From assembly GCF_900129385.1 (NCBI RefSeq), contig NZ_FQVO01000010.1, positions 124,001 through 188,000 on the forward strand: DNA of 64,000 nt. The letters are read 5' to 3'. Source of the stretch: Chryseobacterium takakiae. GTDB taxonomy: Bacteria > Bacteroidota > Bacteroidia > Flavobacteriales > Weeksellaceae. Of the stretch, positions 45,862 through 54,225 are shown in pieces. The position numbers were made by a program, and so were the translations under genes. Numbering within the stretch: position 1 is the stretch's first letter; every line of letters starts with the position of its first letter. The notes beneath the pieces were generated by a model. That model saw only the letters and a list, made by a program, of their open reading frames with translations, searched no databases and had not been told where the DNA came from.

Positions 45862-46188
45862 TTACATTTTTATCGCTGATTTTACAGCAAACTCTTCTGC
45901 CATTTCCTCCATCCACTGCGCAACGTCTTCTTCACCCGTCGCTCTCTGATAGGTATTTCCGAGAGAAACTAAAATCTGGTGAATAAACATTTTCATCTGG
46001 TCTACCGGCATTTCTTTGGTCCAAAGATCAATTCTCAAAGCCTCCATGGCTTTGTCATCCCATACTGAAATCATGGTTGCTTTTGTTGCCTCCTTCTCAA
46101 TTCCTCCGTCCTGAGCATTCCAGGTGATATTCTCGGGGATATGATTTTCATCCAATTCTACATCTATGGTAATCTGAGTTTTTCTCAT
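45862..46188 (-). CDS. gldC: Gliding motility protein GldC
   Basis: A 108-residue soluble protein. It matches GldC from MRKTQITIDVELDENHIPENI to the helical end VAQWMEEMAEEFAVKSAIKM. GldC assists gliding in flavobacteria but is not essential in studied species, and its mechanism is unknown. It follows gldB on the same strand with a 60-bp gap, the usual gldB-gldC order. Note that most Chryseobacterium strains do not visibly glide though they keep the genes. Confidence 0.93.
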   Translation of the reverse strand: MRKTQITIDVELDENHIPENITWNAQDGGIEKEATKATMISVWDDKAMEALRIDLWTKEMPVDQMKMFIHQILVSLGNTYQRATGEEDVAQWMEEMAEEFAVKSAIKM

Positions 46189-46248
46189 AACGTTCTATTT
46201 TTTCTAATTTTCTATATCTATCTGCCGTATATTTTACAGCTTTATTCC

Positions 46249-47229
46249 TTATAATTTCGGTTTGTATCCCGACTGGTTAAAAATAACCGTAGCATCCGTA
46301 TTCAGAAAATCCTGAAGTTTAATGTCCGGCTTTTGATTAAGATACGCTTTACAAATCTGCCATCCCGTGAAAATCCCGACCTGCGGTGAAGATTCATTAT
46401 CAATCTCCGTATAAAATTTTGAGAACGGCCCGGGAGCAATGAAACGGTCTTCCAGCCTGTGATCGTCTCCAAAAATAATATTGTTCTCTACAAAATAATT
46501 CCAGATATTGGCTTCGTTGGCTACCGTCCATTCATATTGTTTCTGGGTATAGTTCATTTTCAGATAATCCGGATAAGTCGGCAGAAATGCATCTTTAAGA
46601 ATCATAATCTTGCCATTAAGAATGATCATGTCTATAAATTTCTGATGATCAGGTGATTCTTTCACAAAACCTTCCGCAAAAATCTGGGCTATTTTAGGAA
46701 CAATATTGTTGGGATTCATTGATTTTTGAAAATACATTTCAAGGCCTTTATAATTAGGATTTCCCTCTCCCATGAAGCCCGTAACATCTACAAACAGCAG
46801 ATTTCCCTTCGGGTCGTAAAAAATGGGATCCTGAACCATCTGTAAGGCAGAGGAAAAGAGATACACTTTAGGGCTTTTGAATGCCGGAAAATAATATTTT
46901 ATATGGGAGAACAGATCCTGCAGGTCTGTCTGAAGCTTTTTCTCGTCTATTTTAGCAATAGCTTCCTTGTAAATTTTTATTTCTTCCTGATCTGCTCTGC
47001 GCTTACCAAAATCGGCATCACTTACCGTTCCCTGGAACCACGGAAATTCTGACTTAAATTGTGTTAAAGGAAAATTCTGATCATAAAATTTTTTGGAAAT
47101 ATCAATAATTTCTACTTTTTCAGCAGGATTTTTCACTTCAACTTTCCATTTATTTTCAGGTTCTTTTTTACAGGAATTTAATCCCAAAATGAATACTGAT
47201 GAAAGTGCAACAATTCTGAAAATCTTCAT
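46249..47229 (-). CDS. gldB: Gliding motility lipoprotein GldB
   Basis: A 326-residue lipoprotein (lipobox LGLNSCKKEP) required for gliding and T9SS function in Flavobacterium. Family stretches include FLGEGN-like GFMGEGNPNYKGLEMYF and IFGDDHRLEDRFIAPGPFSKF. It has been compared with HExxH peptidase-like folds, but the zinc motif is not apparent here. It leads gldC and diverges from an LRR gene 50 bp away. A TATTTTTG element upstream is a candidate promoter. Confidence 0.92.
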   Translation of the reverse strand: MKIFRIVALSSVFILGLNSCKKEPENKWKVEVKNPAEKVEIIDISKKFYDQNFPLTQFKSEFPWFQGTVSDADFGKRRADQEEIKIYKEAIAKIDEKKLQTDLQDLFSHIKYYFPAFKSPKVYLFSSALQMVQDPIFYDPKGNLLFVDVTGFMGEGNPNYKGLEMYFQKSMNPNNIVPKIAQIFAEGFVKESPDHQKFIDMIILNGKIMILKDAFLPTYPDYLKMNYTQKQYEWTVANEANIWNYFVENNIIFGDDHRLEDRFIAPGPFSKFYTEIDNESSPQVGIFTGWQICKAYLNQKPDIKLQDFLNTDATVIFNQSGYKPKL

Positions 47230-47252
47230 ATTTTTACATGAAATTAAGTCTA

Positions 47253-47260
47253 CAAAAATA
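47253..47260 (-). promoter_or_regulatory. -7 element of gldB promoter
   Basis: On the minus strand TATTTTTG matches TAnnTTTG, 23 bp before the gldB start. The -33 box is not evident and would lie inside the divergent LRR gene. Confidence 0.4.
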
Positions 47261-47279
47261 GTGATTTCAAGATAAAACG

Positions 47280-47915
47280 ATGATGAAAAATAAAATAATA
47301 TCCGTATTGCTTTTGATTTCGGCGTTCCCGTTTCTCAATGCCCAACAACTTGTTTTCAAAGATAAAAACTTTGAAAAAGCCGTGATTGAAAATTTTGATC
47401 TTAATAAAGACGGAAACATTATTCAGCTTGAAGCCGACCGCGTTGAAAACCTTTTTCTGGTAGGAAAAGGCATTACGACAGCAGAAGATCTCCGGCATTT
47501 TAAGAATGTCAAAATGGTCGTGCTGGATGATAATGCAATCCCTGCACTTTCCGTTAAAAATATGGATCACCTTCAGCTGTTTTCCTGTACCCGGTGCAAG
47601 ATTTCCAGATTCAGTGCAGAAACTCTCAAAAACCTCACCTCTCTGTATCTTGATGAAAATAACATTGAAAATATTTTATTCAAATCAACTCCTGCGATTA
47701 GCCAATTAACCGTATCTTTAAATAAAATTAAAGTAATCGACATCAGCAGTCTCAAGAATCTTAAAAGTATAAACCTGGAACATAATCTTATCCAAAAACT
47801 GGACATTTCTCAAAATCTGAGTTTAGAGACCCTGAATGTAAAACAAAATCCCCTCCGGGAAAATGATATTAAAAAGGGAGCTAAAAACGTGATCATTTTT
47901 GGATTTCAACAATAA
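47280..47915 (+). CDS. Secreted leucine-rich-repeat protein
   Basis: A 211-residue protein with a signal peptide (ends FPFLNAQQ) and five or six leucine-rich repeats from about residue 60 on: VKMVVLDDN, LKNLTSLYLDENN, ISQLTVSLNKIKVID, LKNLKSINLEHN and LSLETLNVKQNP. Repeats of this type form a protein-binding solenoid, and the ligand is unknown. It is followed by the GNAT gene with a 5-bp gap, so the two are cotranscribed. The pair diverges from gldB. Confidence 0.85.
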   Translation: MMKNKIISVLLLISAFPFLNAQQLVFKDKNFEKAVIENFDLNKDGNIIQLEADRVENLFLVGKGITTAEDLRHFKNVKMVVLDDNAIPALSVKNMDHLQLFSCTRCKISRFSAETLKNLTSLYLDENNIENILFKSTPAISQLTVSLNKIKVIDISSLKNLKSINLEHNLIQKLDISQNLSLETLNVKQNPLRENDIKKGAKNVIIFGFQQ

Positions 47916-47920
47916 TAAAA

Positions 47921-48445
47921 ATGCAACTGGAAACCGAAAGACTGATCCTAAGAAAACTTGAAGAAGCAGATGCTGAGCGTATGTTTCTGATGGACTCACG
48001 CCCTGAAGTCATGAAATACATCGGAATGCCTCCACTTACCGACATCCGTGAAACTGAAAATATAATCACCATAATCCGGCAGCAGTACGAAGATCATGAC
48101 GTAGGAAGACTTGCCGTGATCGAAAAGGAAAGCGGACTGCTGATCGGATGGAGCGGACTAAAATTCCTTACGCAAGAAGTGAACGGCTACAAAAATGTGT
48201 ATGACCTCGGTTATCGTTTCCTCCCTGAATACTGGGGAAAAGGTTATGCCTCAGAGTCTGCAAAGGCTTCGCTTGATTTTGGCTTTAATGGTTTAAAAAT
48301 TGATACCATTTACGCTCATGCTCATTCTGAAAACCATGCTTCCAACCATGTTCTGAAAAAACTGGGTTTTGTAAAGACAGGAAAGTTTTCCGAACCGGAC
48401 GGAATCTGCTTCTGGTATGAGCTGAATCGTAAAAATTATCTTTAA
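47921..48445 (+). CDS. GNAT N-acetyltransferase (RimJ-like)
   Basis: A 174-residue acetyltransferase of the RimJ/RimL subgroup. Landmarks are MQLETERLILRKLEEADAERMF, the acetyl-CoA loop LPEYWGKGYASESAKASLDFGF and ENHASNHVLKKLGFVKTG. Members acetylate ribosomal-protein N-termini or small molecules; the substrate here is unknown. It begins 5 bp after the LRR gene and precedes nadE. Confidence 0.88.
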   Translation: MQLETERLILRKLEEADAERMFLMDSRPEVMKYIGMPPLTDIRETENIITIIRQQYEDHDVGRLAVIEKESGLLIGWSGLKFLTQEVNGYKNVYDLGYRFLPEYWGKGYASESAKASLDFGFNGLKIDTIYAHAHSENHASNHVLKKLGFVKTGKFSEPDGICFWYELNRKNYL

Positions 48446-48506
48446 TAATTTTTTCAAAACATTTAATTTTGAAATTCTTTTATCAACAGATTAAAAAAAT
48501 ATAACA

Positions 48507-49298
48507 ATGCAGACACAAAAAGTAATAGACCATATTGTCAACTGGCTTAAAGATTATGCGGTAAAAGCTAATGTAAAGGGATACGTAATCGGTGTTTCGG
48601 GTGGTGTGGATTCCGGAGTGGTTTCTACGCTTTGCGCGATGACGGGACTGGAGGTTTTACTTCTGGAAATGCCTATCCGCCAGAAAGCAGACCAGGTAAA
48701 CCGGGCACAGGATCATATTGAAGATTTAAAGAAAAAATTTCCTAATGTACAGGGAAAAACCATTAACCTGACCCCGGTTTTCGAAAGCTTTGAAGGAACT
48801 GTTCATGATCATGTGGAAGGAAGATGGAGCAATAATCTGGCGCTGGCCAATACAAGATCGCGTTTCAGAATGCTTACGCTTTATTATTTCGGGCAGCTTC
48901 ACGGACTTCTGGTCTGTGGAACTGGAAATAAAGTGGAAGATTTCGGGATAGGCTTTTACACAAAATATGGAGATGGCGGCGTTGATGTTTCGCCCATTGC
49001 CGATCTTTATAAAACCGAAGTGTATGAGCTGGCAAGATCGCTCAACCTTATAGAAAGTATTCAGAACGCCATTCCTACAGACGGGCTTTGGGATGCAGAC
49101 AGAACTGATGAAGACCAGATTGGAGCAACTTATCCCGAACTTGAAAAAATTCAGAAAGATTATGGTACAAAAGCCGTTGAAGATTATGAAGGCCGCGATA
49201 AGGAAGTTTTCATGATCTTCGATAGGATGCATAAAGCGGCAAAACATAAAATGGTTCCTATTCCGATCTGTGATATTCCGGAAGAATGGAGAGGATAA
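48507..49298 (+). CDS. nadE: NAD(+) synthase, ammonia-dependent type
   Basis: Last step of NAD synthesis, amidating deamido-NAD with ATP. The ATP-pyrophosphatase P-loop is GVSGGVDSGVVSTLCA (residues 29-43), and GTGNKVEDFGIGFYTKYGDGGVDVSPIADLYKTEV is the deamido-NAD region. With 263 residues it lacks the glutaminase domain, so ammonia would be the nitrogen source unless another protein supplies it. gldB-gldC and nadE are neighbours in other flavobacteria, so the order here is conserved. Confidence 0.94.
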   Translation: MQTQKVIDHIVNWLKDYAVKANVKGYVIGVSGGVDSGVVSTLCAMTGLEVLLLEMPIRQKADQVNRAQDHIEDLKKKFPNVQGKTINLTPVFESFEGTVHDHVEGRWSNNLALANTRSRFRMLTLYYFGQLHGLLVCGTGNKVEDFGIGFYTKYGDGGVDVSPIADLYKTEVYELARSLNLIESIQNAIPTDGLWDADRTDEDQIGATYPELEKIQKDYGTKAVEDYEGRDKEVFMIFDRMHKAAKHKMVPIPICDIPEEWRG

Positions 49299-49309
49299 TT
49301 TTTAATGAA

Positions 49310-49445
49310 ACAATTTGATAATGTAACAATGTACAGTTTACCAATGTAATAAAGTGAGCTTTCAAACTCTGAGGATCATTAGTTATTTATTAAAAAATAT
49401 TACATCTTTTAATTTTTACATTGTTACATTCTTAGATTGTTATAT
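49310..49445. repeat. Inverted AATGTAACAATGTA repeat
   Basis: A perfect 14-bp inverted pair (49320-49333 and 49417-49430) about 85 bp apart lies in the spacer between nadE and the barnase gene. Relatives of the same word are found at 43087-43140. It may form a long-range hairpin or be a short dispersed repeat. Confidence 0.6.
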
Positions 49446-49462
49446 TTTTTAAATTAAAAGCT

Positions 49463-49963
49463 ATGAACAGCAAAACAAGATCCCTGTTTTTCATTTGCCT
49501 CGGACTTCTTTTCGGGATGTCGGTGATGTATATTTACCGGAATTTTATTGAAGATAAAAAAGATCATGCAAAGCCTGTTGTAGAATACAGCAGTGCCAGA
49601 TCTTCAGCACCAGACAATTCTGTCCAACAGCAACAATCTATAGATCAGCTTACGGAACAGAATACAATCATCCGGTTTGTTAAGCAAAATCATAAGCTTC
49701 CGGACTATTATATTACTAAAGGTGAAGCCCGAAAAATGGGATGGAAACCTTCTGAAGAAAACCTTTGCGAAGCATTGCCGGGAAAAGCAATCGGCGGAGA
49801 CCGGTTCGGGAACAGGGAAAAAGCTTTACCTGAAGGACAAATCTATTTTGAGGCCGATGTTAATTATCATTGTGGAAACAGAAATGCAGACCGAATTATT
49901 TATACAGAAAACGGTGATGTCTATCTCACAAAAGACCATTATAAGAGCTTTAAAAAGCAGTAA
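49463..49963 (+). CDS. Barnase-type secreted ribonuclease
   Basis: Guanyl-specific RNase of the barnase family, 166 residues. An N-terminal helix (9-25) anchors or exports it, then a linker, and the RNase domain occupies 65-166. All catalytic positions match barnase: K78 in HKLPDYYITK, E130 in FEADVNYH, R140/R144 in GNRNADRIIY and H159 in TKDHYKSF; GKAIGGDRFGNRE is also typical. It should be active and toxic. The downstream barstar homologue is its likely inhibitor, with a metalloprotease gene between. Confidence 0.92.
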   Translation: MNSKTRSLFFICLGLLFGMSVMYIYRNFIEDKKDHAKPVVEYSSARSSAPDNSVQQQQSIDQLTEQNTIIRFVKQNHKLPDYYITKGEARKMGWKPSEENLCEALPGKAIGGDRFGNREKALPEGQIYFEADVNYHCGNRNADRIIYTENGDVYLTKDHYKSFKKQ

Positions 49964-49978
49964 GCTGTAATAATAGAA

Positions 49979-50605
49979 ATGATTAAACATATTTTCAGAT
50001 TCAGGATTATTCTAATTTATATATTGTTTTTATATGTTTTATCTTCGTGCTCGGAAAAAAAGGAAATAGCAACACAAGAGAAAAAAGTCATTACGATTTT
50101 AGTGCAACCTTTTAAAGACACGAATTCCGGAGATGTAGAATTGTTGGTGAGCAAAATTAAGGAAGTATATCCAAAAGTAAGGACACTCAAACCGATTGAT
50201 TTACCGAAAAATGCTTATTATAAACCGAGAAATCGTTACCGTGCAGACTCTATTATTTCTTTTTTAAGCAAAAATACAAGCCTGGATTGTGTAACGATTG
50301 GCTTAACTACAAAAGATATCAGTGCAGCCAAAGGAAATATAAAGGATTTTGGCATTATGGGATTAGGTTTCAGGCCGGGAACTGCCTGCATTGCATCAAG
50401 CTTCAGGTTAAATAAAAAAAACCGTAATGAACAGTTTTTTAAAGTTGCAATACATGAGCTTGGACACACCCAGGGACTGAAGCATTGTCCTGAAAAAAAA
50501 TGTTTCATGAGGAATGCAGAAGGTAAAAACCCAACCGATGAGGAAACGGAATTTTGCAAAAACTGCAAACAAATATTAATGAATAAAAACTGGAAATTCA
50601 GTTGA
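49979..50605 (+). CDS. Archaemetzincin-like zinc metalloprotease lipoprotein
   Basis: A 208-residue lipoprotein (lipobox LSSCS, Cys24). The zinc site HELGHTQGLKH (residues 159-169) has the metzincin HExxHxxGxxH form. It is directly followed by Cys170, Cys175 and Met177, and by Cys193/Cys196 (CKNC), the extra cysteine pattern of archaemetzincins, though the final spacing is 15 rather than 17. It sits 15 bp after the barnase gene and 2 bp before barstar, so it belongs to the same operon. Its target is unknown. Confidence 0.87.
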   Translation: MIKHIFRFRIILIYILFLYVLSSCSEKKEIATQEKKVITILVQPFKDTNSGDVELLVSKIKEVYPKVRTLKPIDLPKNAYYKPRNRYRADSIISFLSKNTSLDCVTIGLTTKDISAAKGNIKDFGIMGLGFRPGTACIASSFRLNKKNRNEQFFKVAIHELGHTQGLKHCPEKKCFMRNAEGKNPTDEETEFCKNCKQILMNKNWKFS

Positions 50606-50607
50606 AT

Positions 50608-50916
50608 ATGAAAACAATATATATCGATTTTACAGACATAGGAGATTATGAAGACTTTTATGCACAATTAAAAGAAAAACTGCCCCTTCCGGAATATTTC
50701 GGAGATAATCTGGATGCACTTTCGGATATAATTACCGGCGGACTTGAAATGCCGCTTCATATGGAATTCGTTAATATGACGGTGGATCAGCTCGAAATTT
50801 TTGAAGATCTTCTTACCGTACTGGAAGATGCGGAAGATCAGAAGGATGAATTTACTTTTACGTATTTTCTGGAGCAATACGATGATGAAGACGAATCTGA
50901 AGATGATAAAGGTTAA
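50608..50916 (+). CDS. Barstar family ribonuclease inhibitor
   Basis: A 102-residue acidic protein. Its centre, LPLPEYFGDNLDALSDIITG, is the barstar binding helix, with Tyr and both key aspartates kept (barstar D35 and D39 positions); Trp38 is Ser here. The C-terminal half is rich in Asp and Glu. The start MKTIYIDF at 50608 lies 2 bp after the metzincin stop codon; a TTG two codons earlier would overlap it. It should protect the cell from the barnase-type enzyme. Confidence 0.92.
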   Translation: MKTIYIDFTDIGDYEDFYAQLKEKLPLPEYFGDNLDALSDIITGGLEMPLHMEFVNMTVDQLEIFEDLLTVLEDAEDQKDEFTFTYFLEQYDDEDESEDDKG

Positions 50917-50936
50917 TTTTTATATTCTATAAATAT

Positions 50937-50968
50937 AAAGGCAGTATACAGGTTGTGTGCTGCCTTTT
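50937..50968 (+). terminator. Terminator of barnase/barstar operon
   Basis: A 13-bp stem with two G-U pairs (50937-50949 with 50955-50967) and TTTT after it, 20 bp past the barstar stop codon. Confidence 0.75.
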
Positions 50969-51159
50969 AGATTTACCCGGTTGGTATTAACTCATCAATA
51001 ATAAGCTAAAAGGTTGTTATCATACCGTTCATAATAGGTATTTCAATTTTTAGAGTTATTCGCTGTATCTCCCTGTATAAGGCATGTATGTGGTATTAAT
51101 AAATTTTTAATCAACATGTTTATTTGTTAATTTTATCTCAAACAAATAACAGTTAGAAT

Positions 51160-51756
51160 ATGATCATATGCGAAAACCTCTTGTTTTCCCATGGCGCTGA
51201 GCAACAAAATTATAATTCCGGTGAATATATCTTTGAAGAAGAGAGCACTCCGAAGTATTATTTGCAGATAAAAACCGGTACTGTAAAAATAAGCAGCTTC
51301 CTGGAAGACGGTAAAGAGTTTATCCACGGGATACCTTTCGATGGTCATTGTCTGGCCGAGACCTATCTTTTTCATGATAAAAAATATGCGGTAAGCGCCA
51401 TTGCCGTTACCGACTGCGAAATTATAAAACTTGAAAAAAATAAGCTGATAGAACTTCTTCTGAAGAAACCTCAGCTGATTTTCAGCATGTACTCTTATAC
51501 AGCAGACCGCATGCGTTATAAACATATTACAGCAGCGCCGTTTTCTTTTCAGGATCCCGTAACAAAATTACATGTTATCCTGAATCATGTAAAAAATCAT
51601 TTCGGATTTAATGACAAATTTTCTTTTCATATTCCTTATACCAGACAGCAGCTTGCGTCACTCACAGGAATGCGGATAGAGACTGTAATCCGGGCCATCA
51701 AAAAGATGGAAAAACAGAATATGCTGAAAATAGACGGCACCAAAATATTCGTCTGA
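51160..51756 (+). CDS. Crp/Fnr-family transcriptional regulator
   Basis: A 198-residue regulator: a cyclic-nucleotide-binding-like beta roll (about 1-115, GEYIFEEESTPKYYLQIKTGTVKI, with LAETYLF) and a C-terminal winged helix, FSFHIPYTRQQLASLTGMRIETVIRAIKKMEKQNMLKI. Fnr-type cysteine clusters are absent, and the cNMP-binding arginine is not obvious, so the effector is unknown. It stands alone, followed by a 17-bp palindromic terminator. Confidence 0.88.
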   Translation: MIICENLLFSHGAEQQNYNSGEYIFEEESTPKYYLQIKTGTVKISSFLEDGKEFIHGIPFDGHCLAETYLFHDKKYAVSAIAVTDCEIIKLEKNKLIELLLKKPQLIFSMYSYTADRMRYKHITAAPFSFQDPVTKLHVILNHVKNHFGFNDKFSFHIPYTRQQLASLTGMRIETVIRAIKKMEKQNMLKIDGTKIFV

Positions 51757-51758
51757 AT

Positions 51759-51792
51759 AAAAAATCCTTAACAAATTTGTTAAGGATTTTTT
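51759..51792 (+). terminator. Perfect palindromic terminator
   Basis: A 34-bp perfect palindrome, 17 bp on each side, begins two bases after the Crp/Fnr stop codon, with A and T runs. It would work in both directions. Confidence 0.85.
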
Positions 51793-51809
51793 ATGCTCAT
51801 TTATTTTTA

Positions 51810-51955
51810 ACCGCAAAAGAGACAAAAGTTATTGTAAATCTTCGTTAATAAAGCTTTCAAAAGAATAAAAATCAAAGATTTTTAAGACTTTGATCTTTCA
51901 ATCTTACGCAATGATAAGCTTTAAAACTGTATTATTCTTTTGTACCTTTTGCGGT
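51810..51955. repeat. Long imperfect palindrome (MITE-like)
   Basis: ACCGCAAAAG (51810-51819) and CTTTTGCGGT (51946-51955) bound a 146-bp block whose inner parts also pair: AAAGCTTT and AAAGCTT(A), and ATCAAAG with CTTTGAT near the centre at about 51877-51898. It lies between convergent genes and encodes nothing. A transcript would fold as a long hairpin. Confidence 0.55.
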
Positions 51956-51982
51956 AAAAGCTGAGACAGTTTTTCAAAAAAA

Positions 51983-53629
51983 TTATTTTCCGATTACTTC
52001 CGTTATGGGATTTCCTATATTCCCGCTTGGAAACTGTATTTTCAGTAAAGAAGAAACCGTAGGAGCAATATCCGTCATGAAATATGCATTATTGCTTTCG
52101 CCATGTTGAATTCCCCAGCCCATAAAAATCAAAGGAATATGAGAATCATAAGAATTCCATACGCTATGCGTTGTTCCTGTTTTAGAATAAGGCGGAAGCA
52201 TGGAATCATGCGAGATCAGCTGAATATCTCCGCTTCGCTGTCTGTTGATCCCGTTGATAATTCTTTGTTTAATCGGTTCCGGAATTGTAGACTGCTGCAC
52301 TTTCGTTACTGAAACGGCGTAAAGGTCATTCGGATCATTTTCAATTTCCTCAACGGTAAAATCTCTTACCGCATCCAGATCAAGTTTATGTTCTTTCAGA
52401 AGTTTCCTGTCGAAATAGATTTGATAATTATCAATGGCATTAATAAGTTTATCAACTCCGAATTTTTCTTTCAGCTTATCATTCATATTTTTTTCCATTC
52501 CGTCGCCAAAAAATCCGGTATTAATTTTATGTTCCTGCAGAAAGCCTACAGAATGTGCACCGCCGTGATCTGCGGAAAGAAAAACAGTATACTGGCCTTT
52601 TCCTACTTTAGAATCAAGATAGTTAAAAAATTGTGCAAGATCCTGATCCAGCCTTAAATATACATCTTCCACCTCAATAGAGTTGGGCCCGAATTTATGT
52701 CCTGCATAATCTGTGGAAGCAAGATTTACCGCCAGCATATCCACCACATCATCACTTCCCAGCTTTTCTCCTTCTATTGCCGCTTCTGCGAGCTTCAGGG
52801 TGAGCGTATTCCCGAATGGTGTGTAGCGGATATTATCTTTTTTGTTTTTATAATCTGCAGCCAGATTGCTGTAAGGAAAAACAGGTGTTTTTGCACTTCC
52901 CAATAATCCTTCCCACGCAGAATTGTCCGGAGAGCTTTCGGTGTACTGATCAATGGGAAGAAGGGTATTCCAGCCATTCGCAACCAGTTTTTCAGGCATT
53001 TTCTGTGCATTGAATGCTTTTATCCACTGCGGAAGATCATTCATATACCAGCTGCTTGTGATAAAATCTCCCGTAGAATCATCAAACCAGAAAGCACCAT
53101 TCGGAGTATGACCTGCCGGTAAAATCGAAGCCCTGTCTTTGAGGGAAACGCCGATTACTTTACCCTGAAAATTGGTTGCCATTCTCAATTCATCACTGAT
53201 AGTGGTTGACCATAAATTCTTCGGGGAGTGGCTTCCCACTTTTGCATTGGTAGTCCCAACAGGTTTTACCGAATCATCTGTGGTACAGTACACATTTTTG
53301 CCGGTTTCCTTATCCGTCCAGTCATTTCCCGCAATACCGTGAATGGCAGGAACCGAACCCGTATAGATGCAGGCGTGTCCCAATGCCGTAACAGTGGGTA
53401 CATACGGAATATGAACATTATTCAGAGAATAACCCGTATTGAGTAATCTTTTAAAACCATCATTGCCGTATTTGTTGTAATAACGGTATAAATAATCCCA
53501 TCTCATCTGGTCTACCACCAGCCCTACCACCAACTTTGGCCTTTCTAATCTGGAATTTTTAATCTTCTGCGCGTTGATTGCCGTTACAGATAGTATAACT
53601 GCCGTTGCAATCGAAATTTTCCTAAGCAT
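51983..53629 (-). CDS. pafA: PafA-like alkaline phosphatase
   Basis: Secreted phosphate-monoesterase of the PafA type, known from Elizabethkingia and active in high phosphate. The start MLRKISIATAV at 53629 gives 548 residues. Catalytic Thr lies in PTVTALGHACIYTGS, the substrate-binding Asn in GIAGNDWTD and the Lys/Arg pair in SLKDRASILPAG; metal ligands include VAVNLASTDYAGH and FLSADHGGAHS. It is monocistronic on the minus strand. It likely feeds phosphate uptake. Confidence 0.9.
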   Translation of the reverse strand: MLRKISIATAVILSVTAINAQKIKNSRLERPKLVVGLVVDQMRWDYLYRYYNKYGNDGFKRLLNTGYSLNNVHIPYVPTVTALGHACIYTGSVPAIHGIAGNDWTDKETGKNVYCTTDDSVKPVGTTNAKVGSHSPKNLWSTTISDELRMATNFQGKVIGVSLKDRASILPAGHTPNGAFWFDDSTGDFITSSWYMNDLPQWIKAFNAQKMPEKLVANGWNTLLPIDQYTESSPDNSAWEGLLGSAKTPVFPYSNLAADYKNKKDNIRYTPFGNTLTLKLAEAAIEGEKLGSDDVVDMLAVNLASTDYAGHKFGPNSIEVEDVYLRLDQDLAQFFNYLDSKVGKGQYTVFLSADHGGAHSVGFLQEHKINTGFFGDGMEKNMNDKLKEKFGVDKLINAIDNYQIYFDRKLLKEHKLDLDAVRDFTVEEIENDPNDLYAVSVTKVQQSTIPEPIKQRIINGINRQRSGDIQLISHDSMLPPYSKTGTTHSVWNSYDSHIPLIFMGWGIQHGESNNAYFMTDIAPTVSSLLKIQFPSGNIGNPITEVIGK

Positions 53630-53857
53630 TGAATTACATTTTATTGTGAGCAAATTTACGGGTTTTGAATTTTTGGTATATGAAATTTTGTTTAAATTTC
53701 AGTTTCCGATTGCTTATAGAATGTATTATACGGTATTTATCAGTTTTAAATTGGTAAATAATTGTCTTAAAAAAGTTTAAGGTACATTATTTGTATGGAG
53801 TTTGTTTCAAATTAGTTAAATTTGAGAAATATCAAATCCTTATTAATACACAGAAAA

Positions 53858-54181
53858 ATGAAACTTCTCCGACCTTTCCTTTTATCAGTTTCCATCATTT
53901 TATTTGCATGGCTTTTTATAAGCAATATCAACCTGATCAATGTGGCCACCACACTCAACGAAGCTGAAATCAATTCGGAGATCAAAAAGGTAAATGAATT
54001 TACAGATATTGCACGCCTTAAGGAATTTGCAATTGAGAAGATCAACTATATGGAAACCATCAGAAACAGGTTTGCTGAAAACGCGATGATCAGGGTAGCT
54101 GTAATTTCGGTTCTTATTATTTTACAGGTTTTGCTCTATGCAACGGGCGGTAATATGTTCAGCACCAAAACTACGCGCTAG
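53858..54181 (+). CDS. Small protein with two transmembrane helices
   Basis: A 107-residue protein starting MKLLRPFLLSVSII at 53858; a TTG 12 codons upstream (53822) is possible. Helices run over about residues 5-23 and 78-98, with a charged helical loop between (EAEINSEIKKVNEF). No domain is recognised. It precedes a GNAT gene by 45 bp. The direct evidence for expression is weak. Confidence 0.65.
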   Translation: MKLLRPFLLSVSIILFAWLFISNINLINVATTLNEAEINSEIKKVNEFTDIARLKEFAIEKINYMETIRNRFAENAMIRVAVISVLIILQVLLYATGGNMFSTKTTR

Positions 54182-54225
54182 GACATTCATTTCAAATAGA
54201 ATCAATCAATATTCTCATTTTATCA

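Noticed and set aside
48726..49247. A 173-codon open frame on the minus strand
   Set aside because: It lies wholly inside nadE, whose motifs are complete on the plus strand; the antisense frame has no family features.
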